A program made the translations under genes and the position numbers. Below, piece by piece: positions 51,461 to 60,883 of a stretch of DNA of 64,000 bases. The stretch is from NCBI GenBank assembly GCA_021773095.1, contig JAJFKR010000033.1, forward strand, positions 1 through 64,000. Reading direction: 5' to 3'. Within the stretch, counting starts at the first letter, position 1. Every line of letters starts with the position of its first letter. This DNA is from Woeseiaceae bacterium (GTDB lineage: Bacteria > Pseudomonadota > Gammaproteobacteria > Steroidobacterales > Woeseiaceae). The notes beneath the pieces are model-generated. The model was not told where the DNA came from. It worked only from the letters and a program-made list of their open reading frames with translations, and made no database searches.

Positions 51461-52480
51461 TCAGGATCGCTCGTACCAACGCGCACCGTCCCTCCGATCC
51501 GCACGCAACTCACCGGTCTGCACGAGAAAATGCAAGTGCGCCAGCGCCTCGCCCGTCGCCATGATGCGGTTCTTGTCGTCAATTCTGGTTTTGTAAAGAG
51601 CCGGAAAAACATCGATTGCTCGCTGTGGATCGACGCAATACTCGCGCAGAATATCGAGCCGCTCCTCGTGCTCGCGAATCAAAGCAACGATTCGAAAATG
51701 AGCGCCGCGAAAGGGTTTGCCGTGCGCCGGTAGCACCAGCACGTCTTCCGGAATGGCAGCTTTTAATCTGCGCAGAGAGTCAAACCAGTTCCGCAACGGA
51801 TTCGCCAAGGGCTCCGTCGGCCAGACGCTGACGTTTGGAGAAATGGTGGGCAATAACTGATCGCCTGCTATCAACACATTGTGATCCCGATCATAAAGAC
51901 AGGCGTGCTCGGGTGAATGGCCACCGCCGGTGATGACTTCCCACTTGTGTTCACCGATCAGAAGTATGTCGCCGTCACTCAGTCGCTTGTAGGATTCGGG
52001 CAATGTGGTAACAAATTTACCGAAAAATCCGAACGCCGCCTGATAGCCTGCGAGTTGCTCGTCCGTATATCCTGCGTCCTTGTAAAACCGGACGCCTTCT
52101 TCAGGTGCTTCCCGGCCCGTGTCGGCGACGAGAATTCGGCACAACATGTATTCATCGCGCGGCATCCACAAATCGACGTCAAAATGGCGTGCCAGGAAAC
52201 CGGCGCAGCCAACGTGATCCGGATGCATGTGTGTCGCTATGACATGCGATGCCGGATCGCCACTCATCGCATCGTCAAAGACTTTTTGCCAGAGATCCTG
52301 CGTCTTGCTGGTGCCGACACCCGTATCAACAATCGCCCAGCGATCGCCGTCCCGGACCAACCAGAGATTGATATGATTTAACGAGAAGGGCAGCGGCATG
52401 CGCAGCCATTCGATTCCCTCAGCAATCGTCAACGTCTCACCGTTGTCCGGTCTGGCGTCAAATTCGTATTCGATACTCAT
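51461..52480 (-). CDS. MBL-fold metallohydrolase
   Basis: 339 residues of the metallo-beta-lactamase superfamily: THMHPDHVGCAG (HxHxDH), later His in GGHSPEHACLYD and Asp in VLIAGDQLLP, and VLPAHGKPF. A C-terminal helical domain after residue 270 resembles that of the bacterial hydrolases annotated with MBL plus BLACT_WH. Substrate unknown. It lies next to the indolepyruvate oxidoreductase and in the same direction. Confidence 0.88.
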   Translation of the reverse strand: MSIEYEFDARPDNGETLTIAEGIEWLRMPLPFSLNHINLWLVRDGDRWAIVDTGVGTSKTQDLWQKVFDDAMSGDPASHVIATHMHPDHVGCAGFLARHFDVDLWMPRDEYMLCRILVADTGREAPEEGVRFYKDAGYTDEQLAGYQAAFGFFGKFVTTLPESYKRLSDGDILLIGEHKWEVITGGGHSPEHACLYDRDHNVLIAGDQLLPTISPNVSVWPTEPLANPLRNWFDSLRRLKAAIPEDVLVLPAHGKPFRGAHFRIVALIREHEERLDILREYCVDPQRAIDVFPALYKTRIDDKNRIMATGEALAHLHFLVQTGELRADRRDGARWYERS

Positions 52481-52519
52481 ATCTCTATGGTGGCACGGCA
52501 GCCACCAAAAGCCGAGCAG

Positions 52520-55500
52520 CTAAGCAGCGGCAGGGCTGACAGCGACCAGATTCCGCAGGCGTTCGGCTACCTGCAGGCGCACGAGATCAACCGAATCGTC
52601 TTTAACCGGGCCGTATCCGCGGATATTCATATAGAGCGATACCAGTTCGGCTGCATCCTGAAGTCTGTCTTCTCGCAGGACCGGCAGAAGTTCGTCGATC
52701 AGTTGCTCGAATTCCTGGATCAGTGCTCGTTCCATTCGCCGTTCCGTGCTGTGGCCGAAAATATCGAAGGCCGTTCCGCGCAGACCGCGCAGTCCGGCGA
52801 GTATTCGGAATACTGGCAGCATCCATGCGCCAAACTCTTTCTTTCGGGGGCGGCCTCTGGCATCGGTTTTGGAATTCAAGATCGGTGGTGCGAGATGGAA
52901 TCGAAACTTTGCTTTCGTACCGAATTCGGCGCGCACTGCGTCGATAAAATCTCTTCGCGTGTGCAATCGGGCAACTTCGTACTCGTCTTTGTAGCTCAAC
53001 AACTTGAAGTAGCTTCTGGCTACTGCATCCGCCAACACGCCTTGTCCACCGATGGCGATCTCGCACGCGCGGGATTTCCCGACCAGTGCTTCGTATCGCA
53101 AAGCAAGGGCTTCGTTTTGATAATCTTGAAGGAAGTCCCGTCGTCGCGCGATGACTGCGTCGAGCGTCTCGTCGTCTGTCGTGCCGCCATTCAATGCCCG
53201 CTCGATTTGTCCTGGATCAACGACAGCCAATCGTCCCAAACTGAATGCGGCCTTGTTGTTATCAACAGCAACAGCATTTAGCTCGATCGCGCGCAGCAAA
53301 GCGCCAAGCGATACCGGGACCAGTCCGCTTTGCCATGCATAACCGAGTAGCAGTACGTTCGCGTAGATGGTGTCGCCAAGTAACACATTGGCAACATTGT
53401 TGGCGTTAAGCGTTGACAGATTTTCAGCGCCGATGGCGTCGCTTATGGCATTTATTCTGTCATCTACATGAAGATCGGCATCTCTGTGTTGAACGAAATC
53501 TGCGGTCAGCATTTCGGCGCTATTGACGACGGCCCGCGTACGATTCTTACGGTAGGTGATAGAGGCCTTCGGCGAGGAACTGACAACGAGATCACAGCCA
53601 ATGAGGGCATCAGCACGCGCCGGTTCGATACGAACCTGATTGATGACGGCCGGACTCGATGCAATGCGGATGTAGCTCAGCACCGGACCGAACTTTTGAG
53701 CAAAGCCCATGAAGTCCAATACGCTGGCGCCTTTGCCTTCAAGATGCGCGGCCATCGTAATCAATGCACCGACCGTAACAACGCCCGTCCCACCGACTCC
53801 TGTGACGAGCAGGTCAAAGCATGAATTGATCTCAGGTATCTCTGGCTCGGGAAGCGTGTCGTCCGACGACAGGATAATTGGGTTCACAGAATCCGCAGCC
53901 GCGTTGCGTGCAACATGTCCCTCGACCGTCACGAAACTCGGGCAGAAACCGTTGATGCAGGAATAGTCTTTATTGCAGGAATTCTGATCGATTTGCCGTT
54001 TGCGACCGAACGGAGTTTCTTTGGGAACAACCGACAGACAATTAGATTCGACGGAACAGTCGCCGCAGCCTTCACAGACGAGGTCATTGATAACGACAAA
54101 CTTTTTCGGGTCCTCCATCTTGCCGCGCTTCCTCCGGCGTCGCTTTTCGGTTGCACAGGTCTGCGCGTAAATGAGGATTGTTACGCCGGGTATGTCGCGC
54201 AGTTCGCGCTGCACGGTGTCCATATCCTGCCGATGCGAAATCGTCATGCCCGTCGGAAATTCGCTGGCATCAAAGAGTTCGGGTTCGTCAGAAACCAGTG
54301 CGATGCGATCGACGCCCTCGGATCGCACGGTATGCGCAATTGCATGAATCGAAATTGGTCCGTCGACCGGTTGGCCGCCAGTCATCGCGACCGCGTCGTT
54401 GTAGAGGATCTTGTACGTGATGTTGGTCTTCGCGGCAATCGCCTGTCGAATGGCCAGTGATCCGGAATGATAGAAAGTTCCATCACCCAGATTCTGGAAG
54501 ATGTGCTTACCGCCATTGAATTTCGAACGCGTTATCCAGTTGACGCCTTCGCCGCCCATTTGAATCAGACCATCGGTATCGCGGTCCATCCAGCTAGCCA
54601 TGAAATGACAGCCGATGCCGGCGAGTGCCTTTGAGCCTTCGGGCACTTTTGTTGAGGTATTGTGGGGGCAGCCGGAGCAAAAGTACGGCTTGCGTTTCGC
54701 GCCGGCGACTTCAATGATCGCACCGCGATCATCCGACAATCGTTGTGCGCGCAGTGTGTAAGTATTGCCGCCAAATTCATGATCAAGGCGCTGTGCAACG
54801 ATTGTGGCTAGTTGCAAAGGAGATAATTCGCCGACCCAGGGAATCAACCGCTTACCATTTTCATCTTCCTTGCCTACCATGCGTTTGGGTTTGCGACCGG
54901 GGTAGTCGTAAAAGTATTCTTTGAACTGACTCTCGATGATGCCGCGCTTTTCTTCAACGACGAGCACTTCGTGTTTGTTCTTTACGAACTCGAGTGCGCC
55001 ATCGTGTTCCAGCGGCCAGACCATGCCCACTTTGTATACGTCGATACTGACTTTGTCGGCATTGTTGCTATCGATGCCAATCAGTCGCAGTGCCTCCATC
55101 AAGTCAAGATGGGCTTTGCCGGTTGTTACGATGCCGAAGCGTGCATTTGCGACATCGAATATTTTCTTGTCGATCGGGTTTGCTGCGGCGAACGCGAGAG
55201 TTGCCGCTTTCTTGGCTTCCAGACGCTCTTCGATCTGCGGACCTGGAAAATCGGGCCATCGATAGTGCAGGCCATCGGCGGGTGGCTCGAAGTTTCTCGG
55301 TATTACAAACTGCGGATACGGCGGCAGTTCGACCGACATAGCTGACTCGACGGTTTCCGAGATCGCCTTGAAACCCACCCACGTACCCGAGAATCTCGAC
55401 AGCGCAATGCCGTACAGACCAAACTCGAGGTACTCGGCGACACTGGACGGATTCAGGTTGGGCATCATGAAGGTCATGAAGGCGACATCCGACTGATGCG

Positions 55501-55972
55501 GCATGGATGATGAGACACAGCCGTGGTCGTCGCCCGCAACAACCAGCACGCCGCCATGCGGGGAACTGCCGTAGGCGTTGCCGTGCTTTAGTGCATCACC
55601 GGCGCGATCGACACCTGGTCCTTTGCCGTACCAAATACCGAACACACCGTCGACCTCTCGATCCGGGTCTGTTTCCACCTGCTGCGAACCGAGAACGGCC
55701 GTTGCGGCAAGATCTTCATTCACGGCGGGCAGGAACTCGATGTTGTTTTCAGCAAGAAAAGACTGCGCCCGCCAGAGCTCCATGTCGACCGCGCCGAGTG
55801 GCGATCCGCGGTAGCCGCTGATGAAGCCGGCGGTGTTCAATCCGGCGGCCTTGTCTATGGTGCGTTGCATCAGCGCGATGCGAACCAGCGCCTGCGTACC
55901 TGTCAGAAAAACTCGTCCGGATTCGCGACGGTAGCGGTCCTTGAGTTCGTAGTTATCGAGGGGGAAAGTCAT
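52520..55972 (-). CDS. Fused indolepyruvate ferredoxin oxidoreductase (IorA-IorB type)
   Basis: 1150 residues. Oxidative decarboxylation of aryl-pyruvates to aryl-acetyl-CoA with reduced ferredoxin. TPP-enzyme halves occupy about 1-600 (ALVRIALMQRTIDKAAGLN, CSGCPHNTSTKVPEG), then an iron-sulfur stretch VCEGCGDCSVESNCLSVVP near 640, then the gamma/IorB-like domain (LLVTGVGGTGVVTVGALIT) near 720-880 and a C-terminal DUF6537-like region. All in a single polypeptide, as in many aerobic proteobacteria. The divergent AsnC regulator probably controls it. Confidence 0.93.
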   Translation of the reverse strand: MTFPLDNYELKDRYRRESGRVFLTGTQALVRIALMQRTIDKAAGLNTAGFISGYRGSPLGAVDMELWRAQSFLAENNIEFLPAVNEDLAATAVLGSQQVETDPDREVDGVFGIWYGKGPGVDRAGDALKHGNAYGSSPHGGVLVVAGDDHGCVSSSMPHQSDVAFMTFMMPNLNPSSVAEYLEFGLYGIALSRFSGTWVGFKAISETVESAMSVELPPYPQFVIPRNFEPPADGLHYRWPDFPGPQIEERLEAKKAATLAFAAANPIDKKIFDVANARFGIVTTGKAHLDLMEALRLIGIDSNNADKVSIDVYKVGMVWPLEHDGALEFVKNKHEVLVVEEKRGIIESQFKEYFYDYPGRKPKRMVGKEDENGKRLIPWVGELSPLQLATIVAQRLDHEFGGNTYTLRAQRLSDDRGAIIEVAGAKRKPYFCSGCPHNTSTKVPEGSKALAGIGCHFMASWMDRDTDGLIQMGGEGVNWITRSKFNGGKHIFQNLGDGTFYHSGSLAIRQAIAAKTNITYKILYNDAVAMTGGQPVDGPISIHAIAHTVRSEGVDRIALVSDEPELFDASEFPTGMTISHRQDMDTVQRELRDIPGVTILIYAQTCATEKRRRRKRGKMEDPKKFVVINDLVCEGCGDCSVESNCLSVVPKETPFGRKRQIDQNSCNKDYSCINGFCPSFVTVEGHVARNAAADSVNPIILSSDDTLPEPEIPEINSCFDLLVTGVGGTGVVTVGALITMAAHLEGKGASVLDFMGFAQKFGPVLSYIRIASSPAVINQVRIEPARADALIGCDLVVSSSPKASITYRKNRTRAVVNSAEMLTADFVQHRDADLHVDDRINAISDAIGAENLSTLNANNVANVLLGDTIYANVLLLGYAWQSGLVPVSLGALLRAIELNAVAVDNNKAAFSLGRLAVVDPGQIERALNGGTTDDETLDAVIARRRDFLQDYQNEALALRYEALVGKSRACEIAIGGQGVLADAVARSYFKLLSYKDEYEVARLHTRRDFIDAVRAEFGTKAKFRFHLAPPILNSKTDARGRPRKKEFGAWMLPVFRILAGLRGLRGTAFDIFGHSTERRMERALIQEFEQLIDELLPVLREDRLQDAAELVSLYMNIRGYGPVKDDSVDLVRLQVAERLRNLVAVSPAAA

Positions 55973-56106
55973 CCCGCTAGTGTCGCAGAATCAAGGCGGG
56001 TATCGATTCCAATCATCCCGTAAAATGGAGTATAAATGGAATAATGTCCCGAAAACGTCAAAAAAACGGTAAAATAGTCCAACAAAATTGTCGCTGGGGA
56101 AAAATA

Positions 56107-56568
56107 GTGCTCGAGGCCAAAGATCGCCAGCTGCTGGCGGAACTGCAGCGCGACAGCCGACTGACCATGCAGGAGCTCGCCGATCGAGTCGGCATGTCAA
56201 CGTCGGCGTGCTGGCGTCGCGTAAAGGCACTTGAGAGTGAGGGCATTATCAGTCGCTATGCTGTCATCGTGGATACGAAAAAAGCCGGTTTCGGATTGTC
56301 GTCAATGGTGCACGTATCACTCGCAAGACATGAGCAAAAAAACGTCGACAACTTTGTTCGCGAAGTATCGCGGCACCCGGAAGTGCTCGAATGTTTTGCA
56401 ACCAGTGGCGAAGCAGACTTTCATTTGCGCGTCGTCGTCGAAGATATGGATGCTTACAACGCGTTTCTTGACGACTTCATATTCAAACTGCCGGGTGTTT
56501 CGCAAGTACGATCGAATATCGTACTGAAAGAAATTAAATCGGATACGGCATTGCCTTTTCGCGCTTAA
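56107..56568 (+). CDS. Lrp/AsnC family regulator of the indolepyruvate oxidoreductase (probable)
   Basis: 153 residues from the GTG at 56107, where GGGGA precedes it; the track's upstream ATG at 56044 adds unrelated basic residues. HTH (LLAELQRDSRLTMQELADRV, MSTSACWRRVKALESEGII) and RAM domain (VHVSLARHEQKNVDNFVREV, SGEADFHLRVVVEDMDAYNA). Paralogous to the regulator facing hppD. Its position suggests control of aromatic keto-acid oxidation. Confidence 0.9.
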   Translation: MLEAKDRQLLAELQRDSRLTMQELADRVGMSTSACWRRVKALESEGIISRYAVIVDTKKAGFGLSSMVHVSLARHEQKNVDNFVREVSRHPEVLECFATSGEADFHLRVVVEDMDAYNAFLDDFIFKLPGVSQVRSNIVLKEIKSDTALPFRA

Positions 56569-56875
56569 GTATGATCGGTGCAGGGGAGCAGGATGTGTGC
56601 CAATATTTCATCCGGTATCATGGGGGAAGATCATTTGGCATCTGAAGCCTAACGGTTTCGGATAGGCGACAGTCGCTACCGACCACCCTGCACCGAGATA
56701 TCTATTAATAGGTTTTGGATGAGTTCCTTGCCGAATACCTTACCCCCGCTTACAGCGCCACAATTCCGTTGGCGGCGCTTCGCCGATCGCCAGTGTGTCG
56801 CGTCGGTCCCGGTATTCTTCCTTTTCGGTCTGCGGCATTACTTTTTTGCCTTATCAAGGAGACCCTTGTCAAATT
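56569..56875. other. Gene-free stretch between the AsnC and SUMF1-like genes
   Basis: About 300 bp with no supportable ORF (the track's 56719 and 56795 ORFs lack a ribosome site and a family) and no terminator that I can call. It probably holds the 3' ends of both convergent transcripts. Confidence 0.5.
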
Positions 56876-57844
56876 CTAGGGAATGGTCCTGGCCAGGCGG
56901 AATCCAGTACTGTCGTTTCGGGCGGTCGGTTTGTCCCTGAAGCGGCTGGCGGAGCGAAAATACCTCGGGCTGCCGCTCCAGGCACCGCCGCGAACGACGC
57001 GAGTATCGCAGTCTTCGTGTTTTCTCTCTGATCCGTCGACCGGGGCACCTTGATAGCTGTCAACCCAACAGTCTTCTACCCACTCCCATACATTGCCGCT
57101 CGAGTCGTAAATGCCAAACTCGTTGGCGGCAAAATGGCCGACCGGCGCCGTGTGAGCGTGGCCATCAGAACAATGTCTGTTCACATAGGTATCCAATGGA
57201 TACTCGAGGGCGTAGCTAAGGTCTGACGAATTTGCATTTCCGCAATTTTCGACGAGACCAGAATCCAGCCCCCACCAATATCGCGTCGTCGAACCCGCTC
57301 TGGTGACATACTCCCACTCAGCTTCTGTCAATAACCGATACGTCTCTCCGGTCTTTCCTCCGAGCCATAGGGCATAAGCCTTAGCATCATTCCAGCTCAC
57401 GCAGACCACCGGGTGCAAATCAGACTGGGAGAACCCCGGCTTCTCCCAGCTGCCCCCTTTTCTGAGCGTCTTTTCGCCTCCAGCGAAGGAAAGGCACTCG
57501 TCTCCGGTAGCGTGCCCGCTCTCCTGCACAAATCGTGCAAACTCGCCACGAGTCACTTCATGTATTGAAACCGCCAGCTTGTAGTCGATATTCACTTGGT
57601 GAGCCGGCTGCTCGCGTTGCATCCGGGAAGCGGAATAGCCTTCACGCTTCGACTGCTCGACTTCGACCGCAATCTCCGCATCTGTTGTTCCCATCATGAA
57701 ACTACCTGGAGGGATTACCACCATTTCCGGGCAGTTCTCACAATCGCGAAACGTCGCACCCGGGTTCATTTCCGCCCCAAATGGCACACAGGCAGTTAGC
57801 GCCACCGCCACAAAACCAAGTGTGAGTGTTGAAATGCCCCGCAT
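56876..57844 (-). CDS. Formylglycine-generating-enzyme (SUMF1)-like lipoprotein
   Basis: 322 residues from the ATG at 57844, which starts a signal peptide ending in lipobox-like LTAC. The SUMF1 fold signatures are clear: MVVIPPGSFMMGT, ISIHEVTRGEFARFV-type start, HPVVCVSWNDAKAYALWL, YRLLTEAEWEY, and NVWEWVEDCW with VVRGGAWSG at the end. The C-terminal WVEDCW holds one of the two catalytic cysteines of true FGEs; I did not find an obvious second, so it may be a non-catalytic sugar- or protein-binding relative. No sulfatase gene is in the window. Confidence 0.83.
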   Translation of the reverse strand: MRGISTLTLGFVAVALTACVPFGAEMNPGATFRDCENCPEMVVIPPGSFMMGTTDAEIAVEVEQSKREGYSASRMQREQPAHQVNIDYKLAVSIHEVTRGEFARFVQESGHATGDECLSFAGGEKTLRKGGSWEKPGFSQSDLHPVVCVSWNDAKAYALWLGGKTGETYRLLTEAEWEYVTRAGSTTRYWWGLDSGLVENCGNANSSDLSYALEYPLDTYVNRHCSDGHAHTAPVGHFAANEFGIYDSSGNVWEWVEDCWVDSYQGAPVDGSERKHEDCDTRVVRGGAWSGSPRYFRSASRFRDKPTARNDSTGFRLARTIP

Positions 57845-57970
57845 CGTATTGCCCAAATCACGTAGCCTCTACCGTGAGTGAAGATAGCAGTTTCGTGGAC
57901 TAATTCAAAAGTTCCACATCTCTGCAATTGGCCGCGTCAGGCCGGACATTTCCATGGTTGGTAGCGGCAA

Positions 57971-57984
57971 CTCCTGACCCGGGG
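57971..57984. repeat. GGGTCAGGA-type dispersed repeat (copy 1)
   Basis: CTCCTGACCCGGGG in the gap upstream of the HigBA-like pair; related motifs occur at 58871, 60884, 60925 and 60991. Short motifs of this form are often leftovers of REP-associated transposase elements (inference). Confidence 0.4.
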
Positions 57985-58132
57985 TAGTCCCTGAGTCAGT
58001 GGTAAGTCGGGGTCACGACTTTCTCCCGGGCGAAAACGTCCCGCTCATGATGGGTGCCTTTGCTCCTAAGGAAACGGTGGTCTAATGTGAGGTCGCCCAT
58101 ACGGACGTGGCAGTTTACATGGTATTTGTTGG

Positions 58133-58162
58133 TTGACTGACTATACGGCATTGACGTATAGT
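58133..58162 (+). promoter_or_regulatory. Promoter and inverted-repeat operator of the toxin-antitoxin pair
   Basis: TTGACT (58133-58138) and TATAGT (58157-58162) form a good -35/-10 pair with an 18-bp spacer. The inverted repeat ACTATAC..GTATAGT (58140-58162) spans the spacer and the -10, a classic autorepression layout. Confidence 0.65.
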
Positions 58163-58163
58163 A

Positions 58164-58493
58164 TTGACTGTGCGCCATCGCTTATTCATTGAGTCTCGGA
58201 TCTTCACCAAACTCATTGGCGAATACTTGGACGACAATGATTATTCGATGCTTCAGCAACACTTGCTGGAGCACCCCGAGGCGGGCCCCATAATTCGTGG
58301 TTCCGGTGGTGTCAGGAAGCTGCGCTGGAGCGTGTCGGGCAAGGGAAAAAGCGGTGGTGTGAGGGTTATTTACTACATTCCAGATGGCAGCTCATTTTGG
58401 ATGTTGACGATCTACAGCAAAGGCGAAGTAGACACCATTTCAGGGTCGGTGCTGAAAAAGATCAAGGAGGCAATGAAAGATGGCCAAGCGTGA
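58164..58493 (+). CDS. RelE/HigB-like toxin
   Basis: 109 residues of the RelE/ParE superfamily (HigB2-like): FTKLIGEYLDDNDYSMLQQH, then GVRKLRWSVSGKGKSGGVRVIYY and WMLTIYSKGEVDTIS. The toxin gene comes first and the antitoxin second, the order of HigBA. It overlaps the antitoxin by 14 bp. Start uncertain: TTG 58164 or GTG 58170; the -10 is so close that the mRNA may be nearly leaderless. Such toxins cleave mRNA at the ribosome, but activity is inferred. Confidence 0.86.
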   Translation: MTVRHRLFIESRIFTKLIGEYLDDNDYSMLQQHLLEHPEAGPIIRGSGGVRKLRWSVSGKGKSGGVRVIYYIPDGSSFWMLTIYSKGEVDTISGSVLKKIKEAMKDGQA

Positions 58494-58761
58494 TATCGGT
58501 CAGGAAATTCTAGACTCGATCAATGACATTAAGGCCGGCAATGTTGGTCGGGTACACGTGTACATTACGCCGGCTCAAATCAAAGCGGTGCGGCAGAAAG
58601 TCGGCGTGTCGCAAAGTGCATTCGCGGCAATGTTGAACGTGTCGCTGCGTACCTTGCAGGAGTGGGAGCAAGGTCGACGCCAGCCAAATGGACCCGCACG
58701 GTCTTTACTTGCGATCGCTGCCAAGCGGCCTGAAGTAATGCAAGAGGTATTTGCCGCTTAG
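58480..58761 (+). CDS. HigA/NadS-like antitoxin
   Basis: 93 residues with a C-terminal Cro/C1-type HTH: ITPAQIKAVRQKVGVSQSAFA, MLNVSLRTLQEWEQGRRQPNGPARSLLAI. It binds and neutralises the RelE-like toxin and, as in other pairs of this kind, probably represses the promoter through the inverted repeat upstream. Starts at an ATG inside the toxin gene. The pair stands between accessory genes and dispersed repeats. Confidence 0.88.
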   Translation: MAKRDIGQEILDSINDIKAGNVGRVHVYITPAQIKAVRQKVGVSQSAFAAMLNVSLRTLQEWEQGRRQPNGPARSLLAIAAKRPEVMQEVFAA

Positions 58762-58870
58762 ACAAGCACCGATTTGATCACAGAGTAGTTTGCCAGACAC
58801 GTACTCCCTAAAGCAGGCACCAGAACGGCAAGTTTCGGACAAGAAGATCTTCAACCTAGGTGCGAAGAAT

Positions 58871-58885
58871 GGGTCAGGACTTGCC
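58871..58885. repeat. GGGTCAGGA-type dispersed repeat (copy 2)
   Basis: GGGTCAGGACTTGCC, between the antitoxin and the convergent 640-residue gene. It is in the opposite orientation to the copy at 60884 (GGCAATTCCTGACCC), so the pair flanks that gene as inverted repeats. Confidence 0.45.
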
Positions 58886-58940
58886 TCTGATGAATGCCTG
58901 TCTACCTGGCGAGGCGGGACAAATAGCGGGTACGACTGGA

Positions 58941-60839
58941 CTAGTTTACCCAGACAACCTGCATCAATGAGTCAATACGGGTTTCGCCTGACTCCAGGTT
59001 GATCAGGTGACCATTGCCTGATGACGAGCATGGATGCACCAACAAGTAGCGGCCGAATGATGATGCGCCACAAGTTGCTACGCTGAAGGATCTCAATTCC
59101 TCACCATCAACAACGATGCGCATCGAATACGTTCCTATCAGGCCGGTGTCTTGACCGTAATTGCCCCTCGCAACGACAGACGACGATATCCCATCAACGT
59201 CAAACCTCAGTTCCTTTTCGGCCATAGGGTGGCCGAATTCATTAAGCGGGCTTCGAGATTCGACAAATTTCAAGAAGTCATTGTGTTCCGGCGATTGCGA
59301 CCAGACGGACCGCCCATTTTGCATTTCCCAGTAGTAGCTGACATCGGAGTCAAGAGTCTCGAAGGTGCATGGAAACTCGAATCTGTGGCACCACTTCTGG
59401 TCTTCTATGTCCCAATGGTCGTCGTTGCGAACAAACAAATATGAGTACTGATCGTCCGCCGGCATGTCGATTCCCATAACGATCGCGATACGCCCATCAT
59501 TCAGTGTGCCGGCTAGCGTGGGTAATAGGCGATTCGACTCCCGTGACGGAAAGTACTGGTCATTTGGCTTTACCGCCAGCGAGGCCCGATATGTCTCGAA
59601 ATTATCGTCAGGCAGGGGTAGTCGATGAATTTCGCCGACGCTCTCGGAAAGGTGGACGAAATGTAGCTCCTTTTCCAGGACAAAGTAGATCGTCTCAGGC
59701 GCGGTAGATACAAATAACCGGTCCGGGCACTCCGGTGCGTGGGCAAGTGATCTTGTCTGACCTGTTGCCGGATCGAAAAAGAACACGCCACAGTCTCCGG
59801 AACCTCTCTTCGTGAATGCTAAGCCTGCCACGCGAGCCCGATCAGTCGGATCCAGACCGTTCAGTTTTCGAACATACTGCCAGGCGAAGTTTGGTCGAAG
59901 CTCGCTGACGCGGCCCCACAGTACGGCGTACGGTGCCCCGTCATCGTTTGCCGGTGCATTTGCAAGCTCTTCGGATTCGAACAACTCCTCGTACACCTCA
60001 TCGCAAGTGACCTCCCGCATCGGGTTCTCGGCGTCTCCGGTAGGGACGTAGTTGGTCCAGGCGAACTTTTTGTAGTGGTATCTCGAGCCCGAAAGCGAGA
60101 CCTTGCTTAGTCCAAGCTCGGTTGCGATCCAAAGAGCATCTGAATGTACAACCATGTCGGAAACCTGGAATCCGCACGTGCCGGCTCCCAGGGTCCAATC
60201 GGCGTACATCTCGTCATTGTCAAAAAAGGCAGACAACACACCAACCCCGACCCCGGTTCCGCACTCGCCGTACCAGGCAGTCCCGATCCAGAGATTGTCT
60301 CCGAAGTAGGCGAGGTGGCTGGTCGAGCGATCGAGCAATTTGAGGGGCCGATAGTAGCGAATCGACCCTGTCTCAATGTCTTCCTCGACGATGCCCCCGA
60401 CCCCGCCATAGCCCTCTCCGCCATAAAACGATATCCCGCCCCAACGCTTCCCGCCGCCTGTCGCGCATACGCCGATCTTCTGCTGAAAATAGTGGTTCTC
60501 GGGATCCCACCAAGGTTGATTGGCTCTCAGCCATTCCTCGTCGGGCGGCGGGTCCATACAGGCATCGGCATACACAGAAGCTGTTCTTATCGGTACCTCC
60601 GATCGAGGCTGAACGGTCCAGTTGCCCTGCGCATCGACGGAGACCACAGTCGCGCCTGCCCCGTCTTCACTTCGCTCGATGGGCCCGACATAGGCCATAA
60701 GTCGGTCATCAATTACCTCCAGTGCGTAGACCTGGGGCAATAGAGATTCGTCGATCCCGCAACTCCAGCCCGCAATGGCTTGGTCAGGTAGACCCACACA
60801 AGCAACAACACAAATAGGAAGAAGTCGATCCGGCCGCAT
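58941..60839 (-). CDS. Secreted protein of unknown function with propeller-like segments
   Basis: 632 residues from the ATG at 60839, which starts a signal peptide (LLPICVVACVGLPDQAIAGW). The mature protein is rich in Trp, Tyr and Gly with repeated beta motifs (HLAYFGDNLWIGTAWYGECG, SDMVVHSDALWIATELGLSKVSL) like the two-component-regulator or reporter propeller repeats. I do not recognise the family. It is flanked by GGGTCAGGA repeats on both sides. Confidence 0.7.
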   Translation of the reverse strand: MRPDRLLPICVVACVGLPDQAIAGWSCGIDESLLPQVYALEVIDDRLMAYVGPIERSEDGAGATVVSVDAQGNWTVQPRSEVPIRTASVYADACMDPPPDEEWLRANQPWWDPENHYFQQKIGVCATGGGKRWGGISFYGGEGYGGVGGIVEEDIETGSIRYYRPLKLLDRSTSHLAYFGDNLWIGTAWYGECGTGVGVGVLSAFFDNDEMYADWTLGAGTCGFQVSDMVVHSDALWIATELGLSKVSLSGSRYHYKKFAWTNYVPTGDAENPMREVTCDEVYEELFESEELANAPANDDGAPYAVLWGRVSELRPNFAWQYVRKLNGLDPTDRARVAGLAFTKRGSGDCGVFFFDPATGQTRSLAHAPECPDRLFVSTAPETIYFVLEKELHFVHLSESVGEIHRLPLPDDNFETYRASLAVKPNDQYFPSRESNRLLPTLAGTLNDGRIAIVMGIDMPADDQYSYLFVRNDDHWDIEDQKWCHRFEFPCTFETLDSDVSYYWEMQNGRSVWSQSPEHNDFLKFVESRSPLNEFGHPMAEKELRFDVDGISSSVVARGNYGQDTGLIGTYSMRIVVDGEELRSFSVATCGASSFGRYLLVHPCSSSGNGHLINLESGETRIDSLMQVVWVN

Positions 60840-60883
60840 GTCCTGATTATACGCACGTGCCAAAGTTTCATGCGGATCTCAGA

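Noticed and set aside
54565-54798. Small ORFs inside the indolepyruvate oxidoreductase
   Set aside because: Out-of-frame shadows of a long, well-supported gene.
58790-59002. 70-residue ORF after the antitoxin
   Set aside because: No ribosome site or family; it runs into the 3' end of the convergent gene and covers a dispersed repeat.
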